Shown here in pieces: positions 1 to 5,340 of a DNA stretch of 20,142 nucleotides. Under the pieces are notes generated by a model. That model did no database searches. It saw nothing but the letters and a program-made list of their open reading frames with translations, and had not been told where the DNA came from. Made by a program: the position numbers and the translations under genes. The stretch comes from Bordetella parapertussis (GTDB lineage: Bacteria; Pseudomonadota; Gammaproteobacteria; Burkholderiales; Burkholderiaceae_C): the NCBI GenBank assembly GCA_945900685.1, contig CAMDJS010000027.1:1-20142 (forward strand), in the 5' to 3' direction. How positions within the stretch are numbered: the first letter of the stretch is position 1; each line of letters opens with the position of its first letter.

Positions 1-422
1 CTTTTGATTTCTTCGTTCAATTGTTTGCGGGTCACGCCGGGTTGCACGGTGACCGTCAAATCTTCAGGGTTGATGCTGAGCAACTTTTTCATGCGCGAAA
101 CATCAATGCTGATGCCGCCCTGAACCGCGAGCAAATGGCCCTCAAGAGAGGAGCCGATGCCAAAGGGGATAACGGGTACCGAATGTTCGTTGGCGTGCTT
201 CACCGCGAATGACACGTCGGCCGTGCTCTCGGCAAACACCACTGCCGCAGGAGGCGGCACCGTGGTGTAGGCAGACTCGTCACGCCCGTGGTGTTCGCGC
301 ACCGACAAGGCGGTGGAGCATCTGTCGCCGAAATGCGCTTTCAGCGTGTCGATTAAAACCTGAGGCACTTCGCGCAGGGCAATGACGGGCATCAGATGTT
401 GGGCGGTGGTTGGTGCATTCAT
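1..422 (-). CDS. FAD-linked 2-hydroxyacid oxidase (GlcD / D-lactate dehydrogenase-like), N-terminal part
   Basis: The reading frame starts at ATG 422-420 and runs off the left edge, so only about 140 N-terminal residues are seen. AGGAG lies 9 nt before the ATG. The translation (begins MNAPTTAQHLMPV) contains HGRDES and then PVIPFGIGSSLEGH, which is the typical FAD pyrophosphate-binding stretch of the PCMH-type FAD_binding_4 domain, followed by SINPEDLTVTVQPGVTR. Family members oxidise D-lactate, glycolate or related 2-hydroxyacids and pass electrons to cytochrome or quinone. Which acid is used cannot be told without the C-terminal substrate domain, which lies outside the window. The gene is 106 bases downstream of the LtnD homologue on the same strand, so co-transcription is possible. 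The frame was read by hand because the gene is cut. Confidence 0.85.
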   Translation of the reverse strand, partial: MNAPTTAQHLMPVIALREVPQVLIDTLKAHFGDRCSTALSVREHHGRDESAYTTVPPPAAVVFAESTADVSFAVKHANEHSVPVIPFGIGSSLEGHLLAVQGGISIDVSRMKKLLSINPEDLTVTVQPGVTRKQLNEEIK

Positions 423-528
423 GGCGGCGTACTCCTGTAGAGATACATTCTAAGCAGAGCAGGGCGTGTTGACACAAGGCGTAAACCCGCTCGATGATTG
501 ATGAAAAGCAGCGCAGCTGAACAAAAAA

Positions 529-1425
529 TCAGGCTTTGGCTGGCAGCGTGATGCCGGGGAAAATTTTGATCACCGCGCTGTCGTCTTCTTTGGCAAACCC
601 GGCGGTGCTGGCTTGCATGAACATCTGGTGCGCGGTGCTCGAGAGCGGTAGTGGAAATTTGCTGGCGCGCGCCATGTCCAGCACAAGCCCCAAGTCTTTG
701 ACAAAAATATCCACCGCAGACAGCGGCGTGTAATTAGCTGCCAGCACATGCGCCATGCGGTTTTCAAACATCCAGCTGTTACCCGCGCTGTGGGTGATGA
801 CTTCATACAAAGCAGCCGCGTCCACGCCTTCACGCAGTCCCAGTGCCATGGCTTCGGCGGCGGCCGCGATATGCACACCGGCGAGCAATTGGTTGATGAT
901 TTTGACCTTGCTGCCAGCGCCCGCTTTGTCACCCAGCTTGTAAACAGAAGCGGCCATGGCGTTGAGCATGGGTTCGCAAAGCGCGTAGGCCGCAGGCGTG
1001 CCGGAAGTCATCATGGTCATTTGGCCACTGGCCGATTTGGCTGCGCCGCCGGAAATGGGTGCATCCAAGTACAGCAAACCCAGTTGCTGCAAGCGGGCTT
1101 CCAAAGCGATAGACCAGTTCGGGTCCACGGTAGAGCACATCACAAACACGCTGCCCGCCGCCATGGCGGCAGCCGCGCCGTGGTCACCGAATAAAACGGA
1201 TTCGGTTTGTGCCGCATTCACCACCACACTGATCACCACCGGGCAAGTCGCAGCCACCACGGCGGGGGTTGCACATGCCACGCCGCCATCAGCGGCGAAT
1301 TCGGCAGCCGCACCCGGGCGGGCATCACACACATGAACCGCGAAGCCTGCGCGTCTTAAGCTGCTGGCCATGCCGCGTCCCATGGCGCCTAAACCTATTA
1401 CGCCTACTGCATTGGTGACACTCAT
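529..1425 (-). CDS. ltnD: L-threonate dehydrogenase family protein (3-hydroxyisobutyrate dehydrogenase superfamily, LtnD/YgbJ type)
   Basis: A 298-aa NAD(P)-dependent beta-hydroxyacid dehydrogenase. An N-terminal Rossmann motif GLGAMG is at residues 11-16, the substrate-binding signature DAPISGG at 121-127, and the presumed catalytic lysine at K175 in GSKVKIIN. The C-terminal stretch (AVDIFVKDLGLV, then FPLPLSSTA and KEDDSAVIKIF) matches the LtnD/YgbJ branch better than plain 3-hydroxyisobutyrate dehydrogenase or tartronate semialdehyde reductase. LtnD oxidises L-threonate to 2-oxo-tetronate. The frame is open eight codons further upstream to a TTG, but ATG 1425-1423 has GAGG 8 nt before it and places the Rossmann motif at the usual distance, so it is preferred. 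The partners normally found with LtnD (OtnC/OtnI or a DUF1537 kinase) are not in view, so the exact substrate is open. Confidence 0.85.
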   Translation of the reverse strand: MSVTNAVGVIGLGAMGRGMASSLRRAGFAVHVCDARPGAAAEFAADGGVACATPAVVAATCPVVISVVVNAAQTESVLFGDHGAAAAMAAGSVFVMCSTVDPNWSIALEARLQQLGLLYLDAPISGGAAKSASGQMTMMTSGTPAAYALCEPMLNAMAASVYKLGDKAGAGSKVKIINQLLAGVHIAAAAEAMALGLREGVDAAALYEVITHSAGNSWMFENRMAHVLAANYTPLSAVDIFVKDLGLVLDMARASKFPLPLSSTAHQMFMQASTAGFAKEDDSAVIKIFPGITLPAKA

Positions 1426-1505
1426 AGATAAAACCTCATAAAACCGCAAGCGTAGCCGACTTCCGGCTCTGCTGAGACAATGCGCTGAACAAAAGGAACA
1501 TCACC

Positions 1506-2069
1506 ATGGGCAACCGACTCACTCAAATAGCCACCCGCACCGGCGACGACGGCACCACCGGCCTGGGCGACAACCGGAGGGTCAGCAAAAACAGTTTGCG
1601 TGTGCACGCCATGGGCGAGGTGGATGAACTCAATTCACACATTGGCGTGCTGCTGTGCGAGGAGATGTCTGCCAGCTTGCGCGAATTGCTGGTGGAAGTG
1701 CAGCATCAATTGTTCAATTTGGGCGGCGAGCTCAGCATCCCCGGGTTTGAGTTGTTGAAAACGGAGGCCTTGCTGCTGCTGGACAACGCCTTGAGCGAGT
1801 ACAACGAGGAATTACCCAAATTGCAGGAATTCATCTTGCCCGCAGGCAGCCGCGCGGCCTCACTTGCCCATGTCTGCCGCACCGTGGCGCGCCGCGCCGA
1901 GCGGGCGGTGGTGGCACTGGGCGCTGAAGAAGCCTTGAACCCGACGCCGCGTCAATACCTCAACCGGTTGAGTGACCTGATGTTTGTACTGTCTCGCGTG
2001 CTCAACCGCATGAACGGCGGAGATGATGTGTATTGGAAAAGCGAGCGGATGCAAAACGCAAGTGAGTGA
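1506..2069 (+). CDS. pduO: Cob(I)yrinic acid a,c-diamide adenosyltransferase, PduO type
   Basis: A 187-aa protein of the usual PduO/MMAB length. It transfers the adenosyl group of ATP to cob(I)alamin to make coenzyme B12, needed for example by methylmalonyl-CoA mutase. The N-terminal ATP-binding motif TRTGDDGTTGLGDNRR is at about residues 10-25, the middle conserved motif RAASLAHVCRTVARRAERAV at about 115-134, and the C-terminal PRQYLNRLSDLMFVLSR at about 149-165. The start ATG has AAGGAA 7 nt upstream. It is divergent from the LtnD homologue (80 bases between starts) and convergent with the next gene. No other cobalamin gene is intact nearby, although a fragment of a SUMT (siroheme/cobalamin precursor methyltransferase) lies 1.5 kb downstream. 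Confidence 0.95.
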   Translation: MGNRLTQIATRTGDDGTTGLGDNRRVSKNSLRVHAMGEVDELNSHIGVLLCEEMSASLRELLVEVQHQLFNLGGELSIPGFELLKTEALLLLDNALSEYNEELPKLQEFILPAGSRAASLAHVCRTVARRAERAVVALGAEEALNPTPRQYLNRLSDLMFVLSRVLNRMNGGDDVYWKSERMQNASE

Positions 2070-2105
2070 GGGGTGTGTGACAGTTCACGCTGTAGTGCTT
2101 GGCTG

Positions 2106-2969
2106 TTAATCATCCTCAAGCATCTGCAAACCTCCGCGATTCACAAAATAGTTCCCAAGCCGATTTTCTTTCGCTTCTAAGCTCTCACTTTCAATCACGT
2201 CGAAGGGCAGGTGAATTTTCTTATCTAAACTGGCTTTTTCAGCGGACAGATGTGTGAGGTGCCATGTGAAGCGCCAAGGCCCGTGGGCCTCGTTTGTAGG
2301 CCTGAACTTCATTGTTAAATAGGCGCTGTTTTCTTCATCGCAGCTGCGTCGGCGATGGTGTCTCAAGTCGGCATGATCTTTTTCTGTGAAGCAGGCGCGA
2401 ACCATTGAACTTGAAGAAAAGGGAACGCCGCGGTAAAGTGGTTTGAACCCCCAGGTGTTGGCGGATTCGCGGCTCGACGTCAGCAACAGGAAGTCAGCTG
2501 ACACATCCATGCCGCCACCCCCCGAATACCCAAACATTTCTTTTTGCGTAAGCGCAATGGCAATGAAATCGGCATTGACTTGGTAGAGGGCCGGGTAAAT
2601 TTCCGCACGTTGTTGTTTATCGTCTTGCGGGAATTCAAACGTCATGACGTGCTTGGAAAAGTCCCATGTCATGGGCGGCTGTTTGGGTTCGTTCAGGCTG
2701 TAACGAATCAACAGCGGTTTGGATGCATCCATCATGAAAATAAAACTATCCTTGCCTTTGCGGCGCACATATGCTTTGGTGGTGGCCGGGTTGCACGCCG
2801 GTGTGTGAGATCGGCAAAAGTCGCTCATTCGCTGCGGGGCAAATTCCTTTGGGCTGGCGATGCGCAAAGCAATGCTGGGATTGGATGCCTCCGCAAAGAC
2901 GGATGCGCTCAACATCAGGTGCAACATGACAAAACAAGTGCGTAGCGCTTTGACATTGAATTTGTTCAT
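2106..2969 (-). CDS. Exported protein of unknown function
   Basis: A 287-aa protein whose family is not recognised. From ATG 2969-2967 it begins MNKFNVKALRTCFVMLHLM, with a basic n-region, a hydrophobic core and a plausible signal-peptidase site after SASVFA, so it is probably secreted to the periplasm. The mature part is polar, with no transmembrane segment. It has a cysteine pair (FCRSHTPAC) near the mature N-terminus, a glycine run YSGGGGMD in the middle and a basic DLRHHRRRSCDEEN segment. The frame stays open upstream to a TTG and another ATG (3002-3000). No clear Shine-Dalgarno sequence precedes any of these, so the start rests on the signal peptide. It is divergent from the DUF333 gene, with starts about 100 bases apart. 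Confidence 0.7.
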   Translation of the reverse strand: MNKFNVKALRTCFVMLHLMLSASVFAEASNPSIALRIASPKEFAPQRMSDFCRSHTPACNPATTKAYVRRKGKDSFIFMMDASKPLLIRYSLNEPKQPPMTWDFSKHVMTFEFPQDDKQQRAEIYPALYQVNADFIAIALTQKEMFGYSGGGGMDVSADFLLLTSSRESANTWGFKPLYRGVPFSSSSMVRACFTEKDHADLRHHRRRSCDEENSAYLTMKFRPTNEAHGPWRFTWHLTHLSAEKASLDKKIHLPFDVIESESLEAKENRLGNYFVNRGGLQMLEDD

Positions 2970-3070
2970 GGGGTGGAAAAGGTTGCTGGGTGGAGAGGAC
3001 ATGAAATGGATCGACAATCTGGTCAGTCTATGGCGCTTGCTGCGCTTATTTCCGTCGGGGGTCTGAAATC

Positions 3071-3331
3071 ATGAGAACACTTAACCGCAAATTTTTGAGG
3101 TATGTCATTGGCTTGAGTTTGTGTTGCATGCTCATGCAGTTGCGCGCTGCTGATTGGCAAGTGGCCATGGCGAATCCGGCGGCGGTGGCGTGCCTAGAGG
3201 CTGGTGGCAAGTTGACAAAAATTTACACAGACAAAGGCGAACAAGGCATGTGTACTTTGCCGTCTGGTGAGGTGTGTGAGGAATGGGCGTTTTTTAAAGG
3301 CACTTGCGGGCGGGAAAAGCCGAAGAATTAA
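3071..3331 (+). CDS. Small exported DUF333 (putative hemolysin-like) protein
   Basis: An 86-aa protein with an N-terminal signal sequence (MRTLNRKFLRYVIGLSLCCM) and likely cleavage after QLRA. It carries a DUF333 domain at about residues 35-79: NPAAVACLEAGGKL, then GEQGMCTLPSGEVCEEWAFFKGTC. The core N-P-A-x-x-x-C, G-x-x-x-C-x-L-P-x-G and E-E-W residues are all present. The family is often labelled putative hemolysin, but its biochemical role is unknown. The four domain cysteines could form disulfides in the periplasm. The TAA stop at 3329-3331 lies inside the first unit of a 33-bp tandem repeat, so the gene's last codons and stop overlap a repetitive element. Confidence 0.8.
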   Translation: MRTLNRKFLRYVIGLSLCCMLMQLRAADWQVAMANPAAVACLEAGGKLTKIYTDKGEQGMCTLPSGEVCEEWAFFKGTCGREKPKN

Positions 3332-3390
3332 TTGGGGTCAGTTACCAATTAATTGATGAATTAATTGGGGTCAGTTACCAATTAATTGAT
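3325..3390. repeat. Perfect tandem duplication of a 33-bp palindromic element
   Basis: Two identical 33-bp units lie head to tail (3325-3357 and 3358-3390). Each has 10-bp perfect inverted arms, AATTAATTGG and CCAATTAATT, around the 9-nt core GGTCAGTTA. The first unit contains the DUF333 stop codon. Related copies lie at 3547, 4466 and 7448. The 150-bp repeat copy A starts 3 bases downstream. Confidence 0.9.
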
Positions 3391-3393
3391 GTG

Positions 3394-3543
3394 TTCACGC
3401 CATGCCGGCTCGGTCGCCGCTCACCGCCGCTTTGCGGCAACGTTCGCGTCGGCCCGACCGCCATGTCGTTTGTCCGAATGGCATATTTCCTCCGACGGCA
3501 TTTCTTTGGTTGTAGAAATCCCGCTTTAACCAAAAAATAACTG
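3394..3543 (+). repeat. 150-bp dispersed repeat, copy A
   Basis: It is closely similar to 4512-4660 in the same orientation. It opens TTCACGCCATGCCGGCTCGG and closes near CCCGCTTTAACC plus an A-run. It is GC-rich in the first half with internal inverted repeats (GCCGC TTTG CGGC) and AT-rich at the end. Reading frames crossing it differ between copies and look non-coding. It resembles a REP/BIME- or MITE-like element; no transposase is seen. Confidence 0.8.
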
Positions 3544-3546
3544 GGT

Positions 3547-3568
3547 AATTGGGATCAGATACCAAATT
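3547..3568 (+). repeat. Palindromic GGTCAG-type element, diverged copy
   Basis: AATTGG, core GATCAGATA, then CCAAAT. It matches the 33-bp unit with shortened arms and sits immediately after repeat copy A and just before the SUMT fragment. Confidence 0.6.
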
Positions 3569-3577
3569 TTTCTACTG

Positions 3578-3772
3578 ATGCCCGTGGCTATCGTGCAAGA
3601 CGCTACCCTGTCTTCACCGCGGCAGGCTTTGTGTACTTTGGAATGTTTGCACCAAACCTTGACGGAACAACGGATGGTTAGTCCTTGTGTTTTGCTGATT
3701 GGGAATGTGTTGCGGGGAATGGCTGATTGGGGGCAAGTGGTAGAGACGGTGCTTGCACGGGGACAGATGTAG
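3578..3772 (+). pseudogene. C-terminal fragment of uroporphyrinogen-III C-methyltransferase (SUMT)
   Basis: An open frame of 64 codons reads PVAIVQDATLSSPRQALCTL, then SPCVLLIGNVLRGMADW. This fits the last part of SUMT (CobA/CysG-A), where P-V-A-I-V-x-x-A-T and P-x-x-x-x-x-G-x-V-V are conserved. A complete SUMT has about 250-280 residues, so the N-terminal three quarters, including the SAM-binding glycine-rich regions, is missing. Homology begins about 10 bases after the palindromic element, suggesting the gene was cut or the piece was carried in with the repeats. No convincing Shine-Dalgarno sequence precedes the ATG, so it is probably not functional. Assignment is from remembered family pattern only. 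Confidence 0.6.
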
Positions 3773-3882
3773 GCGAGTCAAAGAACAAGGCGGATTGATG
3801 AAAGTACCACCCCCAAAAATTTTTCGCCCTAGGAAACAGTGCGCAATGTGCTGGGCGCTAAATGATTCAAAACTTCCGCAAG

Positions 3883-4146
3883 TTAAGGCAGCAAGGGTTC
3901 AAGGTCTTGAACACGGTTCTTTCGGGCCACTAAGATAACAACGGCAATGGGTAATTTCGCCAAGTTCTGTTGGAACTCTAGGTTCCGATCAGCGGTGATG
4001 AATACATCGAATTTCGTTGCTGCCAGGGCCAACAACTTTCCATTCGTGACGCTGGTCCACCCTTCGTGTCGAACGGTCGAAACCTGATGGTCAAAAATCA
4101 ACCAAGCGAGGTCGTTGGGCAGCGACTCATCAAGCAGGATGCGCAT
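3883..4146 (-). CDS. DUF5615 PIN-like toxin of a VapBC-like toxin-antitoxin pair
   Basis: An 87-aa protein from ATG 4146-4144. It begins MRILLDESLP, and FDVFITADRNLEFQQNL and LPIAVVILVARKN follow. These are the conserved acidic beta-strand (LLDE), second acidic site (TAD) and final strand (R-x-N) of the DUF5615 PIN-like fold, which is thought to act as an RNase toxin. Its start overlaps the end of the DUF433 antitoxin gene by 17 bases, giving translational coupling. A longer frame to 4176 exists, but the LLDE motif is near the N-terminus in this family, so 4146 is chosen. The protein stops at EPLLP, apparently some 15-20 residues earlier than usual homologues, so mild C-terminal truncation is possible. 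Confidence 0.82.
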   Translation of the reverse strand: MRILLDESLPNDLAWLIFDHQVSTVRHEGWTSVTNGKLLALAATKFDVFITADRNLEFQQNLAKLPIAVVILVARKNRVQDLEPLLP

Positions 4147-4348
4147 CGGCCACCAGAGACACCCTGGCCTGTTCAAGAACCGCTACCGCCTGCTCGCGAG
4201 TAACGGATGGAAATTGCGCTAAAAACACATCGAGGGCATCCCCCTCCTCCAAGTAGTCGAAAAGGTTCTGAACCGGCACTCGCGTACCCGCGAAAACAGG
4301 TGCGCCGCTTTGAATGTCGGGGTCAACAATGATCAGGGTGCTAGTCAT
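4130..4348 (-). CDS. DUF433 antitoxin
   Basis: A 72-aa protein with the DUF433 pattern: P-D-I-x-S-G-x-P-V-F-A-G-T-R-V-P-V, then LFDYLEEGDALDVFLAQFPSV and REQAVAVLEQA, a winged-helix-like DNA-binding fold. DUF433 proteins pair with DUF5615 toxins (the arrangement known from VapBC45-type loci) and usually bind both the toxin and their own promoter. GGAG stands about 9 nt before ATG 4348-4346. The pair lies between two direct 150-bp repeats, which suggests acquisition as a unit. Confidence 0.85.
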   Translation of the reverse strand: MTSTLIIVDPDIQSGAPVFAGTRVPVQNLFDYLEEGDALDVFLAQFPSVTREQAVAVLEQARVSLVADAHPA

Positions 4349-4465
4349 GGGGCGGCTCCGTCAACGAATGTGTTGCTTAGTGTACCCTTGAAGATTCTGT
4401 TTGTAGCCTGCCTTTGGAGACGACTTACCCCTATGGCTTAGTCTCCGGTCTTTTCAATTCGTGTA

Positions 4466-4488
4466 GTTAGGGTCAGATAACAATTAAC
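4466..4488 (+). repeat. Palindromic GGTCAG-type element, diverged copy
   Basis: GTTAG, GGTCAGATA, then ACAATTAAC. The core matches the 3325-3390 units, and the outer bases GTTA/TAAC are again inverted. It precedes repeat copy B, just as the tandem units precede copy A. Confidence 0.55.
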
Positions 4489-4511
4489 GTTTTTAGTTGC
4501 AAAGTGAAACC

Positions 4512-4660
4512 TTCACGCCATGCCGGCTCGGTCGCCGCTCACCGCCGCTGCGCGGCAACGTTTGCGTCGGCCCGACCGCCATGTCGTATGTCCATTCGAA
4601 GTATTTCTCCGACAGCATTTCTTTGGTTGTAGAAATCCCGCTTTAACAAAAAAATCACTG
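4512..4660 (+). repeat. 150-bp dispersed repeat, copy B
   Basis: Same orientation as copy A (3394-3543). It is nearly identical through the first 80 bases, diverges around GTCCATTCGAAG, then is nearly identical again through TTTCTTTGGTTGTAGAAATC and the final A-run. With copy A it brackets the SUMT fragment and the toxin-antitoxin pair. Confidence 0.8.
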
Positions 4661-4722
4661 AAGGCCGAACAGGCGGGGGGCGTTTTTTTCGAGCGAAAGC
4701 GGAGAAAAAAAGCGCACCGGAC

Positions 4723-4815
4723 GGGTCGGTCCAAGCGTGTCTTCAAATGGTGCAAGTGAGCCTTCAATTGCAGAAACGCCAACCTCTAACTGATGGGTCG
4801 GCCTAAGCGTGTCTT
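4723..4815 (+). repeat. Short direct repeat pair
   Basis: GGGTCGG, 3 variable bases, AAGCGTGTCTT occurs at 4723-4743 and at 4795-4815, matching at 19 of 21 positions. The second copy ends 8 bases from the thioesterase stop codon. No function is assigned. Confidence 0.6.
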
Positions 4816-4823
4816 GAGAAGCT

Positions 4824-5249
4824 TCAACCCCTCGGCGCCAACACCGACAAGGTCAACCTTGACACACAACTGGTGCGCCCTTGGTCATCCGTCATATCGA
4901 TTTGCCAAACCTGCGTGCTGCGCCCGATGTGCACTGGCCGCGCAATGCCGTTCACCCAGCCCTCGGCCACACCGCGTATATGGTTGGCGTTGATATCCAA
5001 ACCGACGATGCGGTGACCCACGGGCGTCGAGTAATCCGCGCCGCAAGAACCCAAAGTCTCGGCCAGCAGCACATTGGCTCCGCCATGAATCACGCCGTAA
5101 GGCTGGCGCGTGCGCTCGTCCACCGGTATGCGCCCGCGAATGAAATCCGGACCGATCTCGGTAAATTCAATGCCCAGTCGTTCGGCTGCGGTGTCGATAT
5201 GGGTGGTGGTTAATATCTCGGTGCTGATGGGTTTGGTCCAAATCGCCAT
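4824..5249 (-). CDS. Hotdog-fold acyl-CoA thioesterase (PaaI superfamily, YdiI/EntH-like)
   Basis: A 141-aa single-domain hotdog thioesterase. The active-site region GVIHGGANVLLAETLGS (about residues 52-68) has the H-G-G and the catalytic glutamate (AET) of the YdiI/MenI and EntH branch. LDINANHIRG and RPVHIGRSTQVWQIDM further match that branch, which hydrolyses aromatic or other acyl-CoA thioesters such as 1,4-dihydroxy-2-naphthoyl-CoA. No menaquinone genes are in view, so the natural substrate is unknown. GAAGGAA lies about 11 nt before the ATG. It is divergent from aacS, with starts 91 bases apart, and its 3' end abuts the repeat-rich island. Confidence 0.9.
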   Translation of the reverse strand: MAIWTKPISTEILTTTHIDTAAERLGIEFTEIGPDFIRGRIPVDERTRQPYGVIHGGANVLLAETLGSCGADYSTPVGHRIVGLDINANHIRGVAEGWVNGIARPVHIGRSTQVWQIDMTDDQGRTSCVSRLTLSVLAPRG

Positions 5250-5340
5250 GACAATGCGGTTCCTTCAATGACAAGCCCGCATCTTAGTGGTGTACGACCT
5301 GTCCCTTGCCTCACACGGCATCCTGATAACCTTCAGACCC

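Larger units (their letters stand above)
4349..4823. other. Gene-free stretch upstream of the toxin-antitoxin pair, largely repeats
   Basis: This 475-base stretch holds the promoter side of the antitoxin gene, a short inverted repeat GGAGAC/GTCTCC (4416-4421 and 4441-4446), a palindromic element (4466-4488), repeat copy B (4512-4660) and a pair of 21-nt direct repeats (4723 and 4795). Reading frames here are low-complexity or cross the repeats and are not convincing genes. Confidence 0.7.

Noticed and set aside
3325..3390. CRISPR array
   Set aside because: The two repeat units are directly abutting with no spacer, and are palindromic elements with dispersed copies; no cas genes.
3753..3938. 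61-codon frame between the SUMT fragment and the toxin gene
   Set aside because: No recognisable pattern, and it overlaps the SUMT fragment and the 3' end of the toxin gene on the other strand.
4416..4446. Inverted repeat GGAGAC/GTCTCC as a terminator
   Set aside because: The stem is only 6 bp with a 19-nt loop and a poor T-tract; no plus-strand gene ends before it.
4513..4782. Frames on both strands inside repeat copy B
   Set aside because: They span the repeat and differ from the frames in copy A; Arg-rich low-complexity translation.
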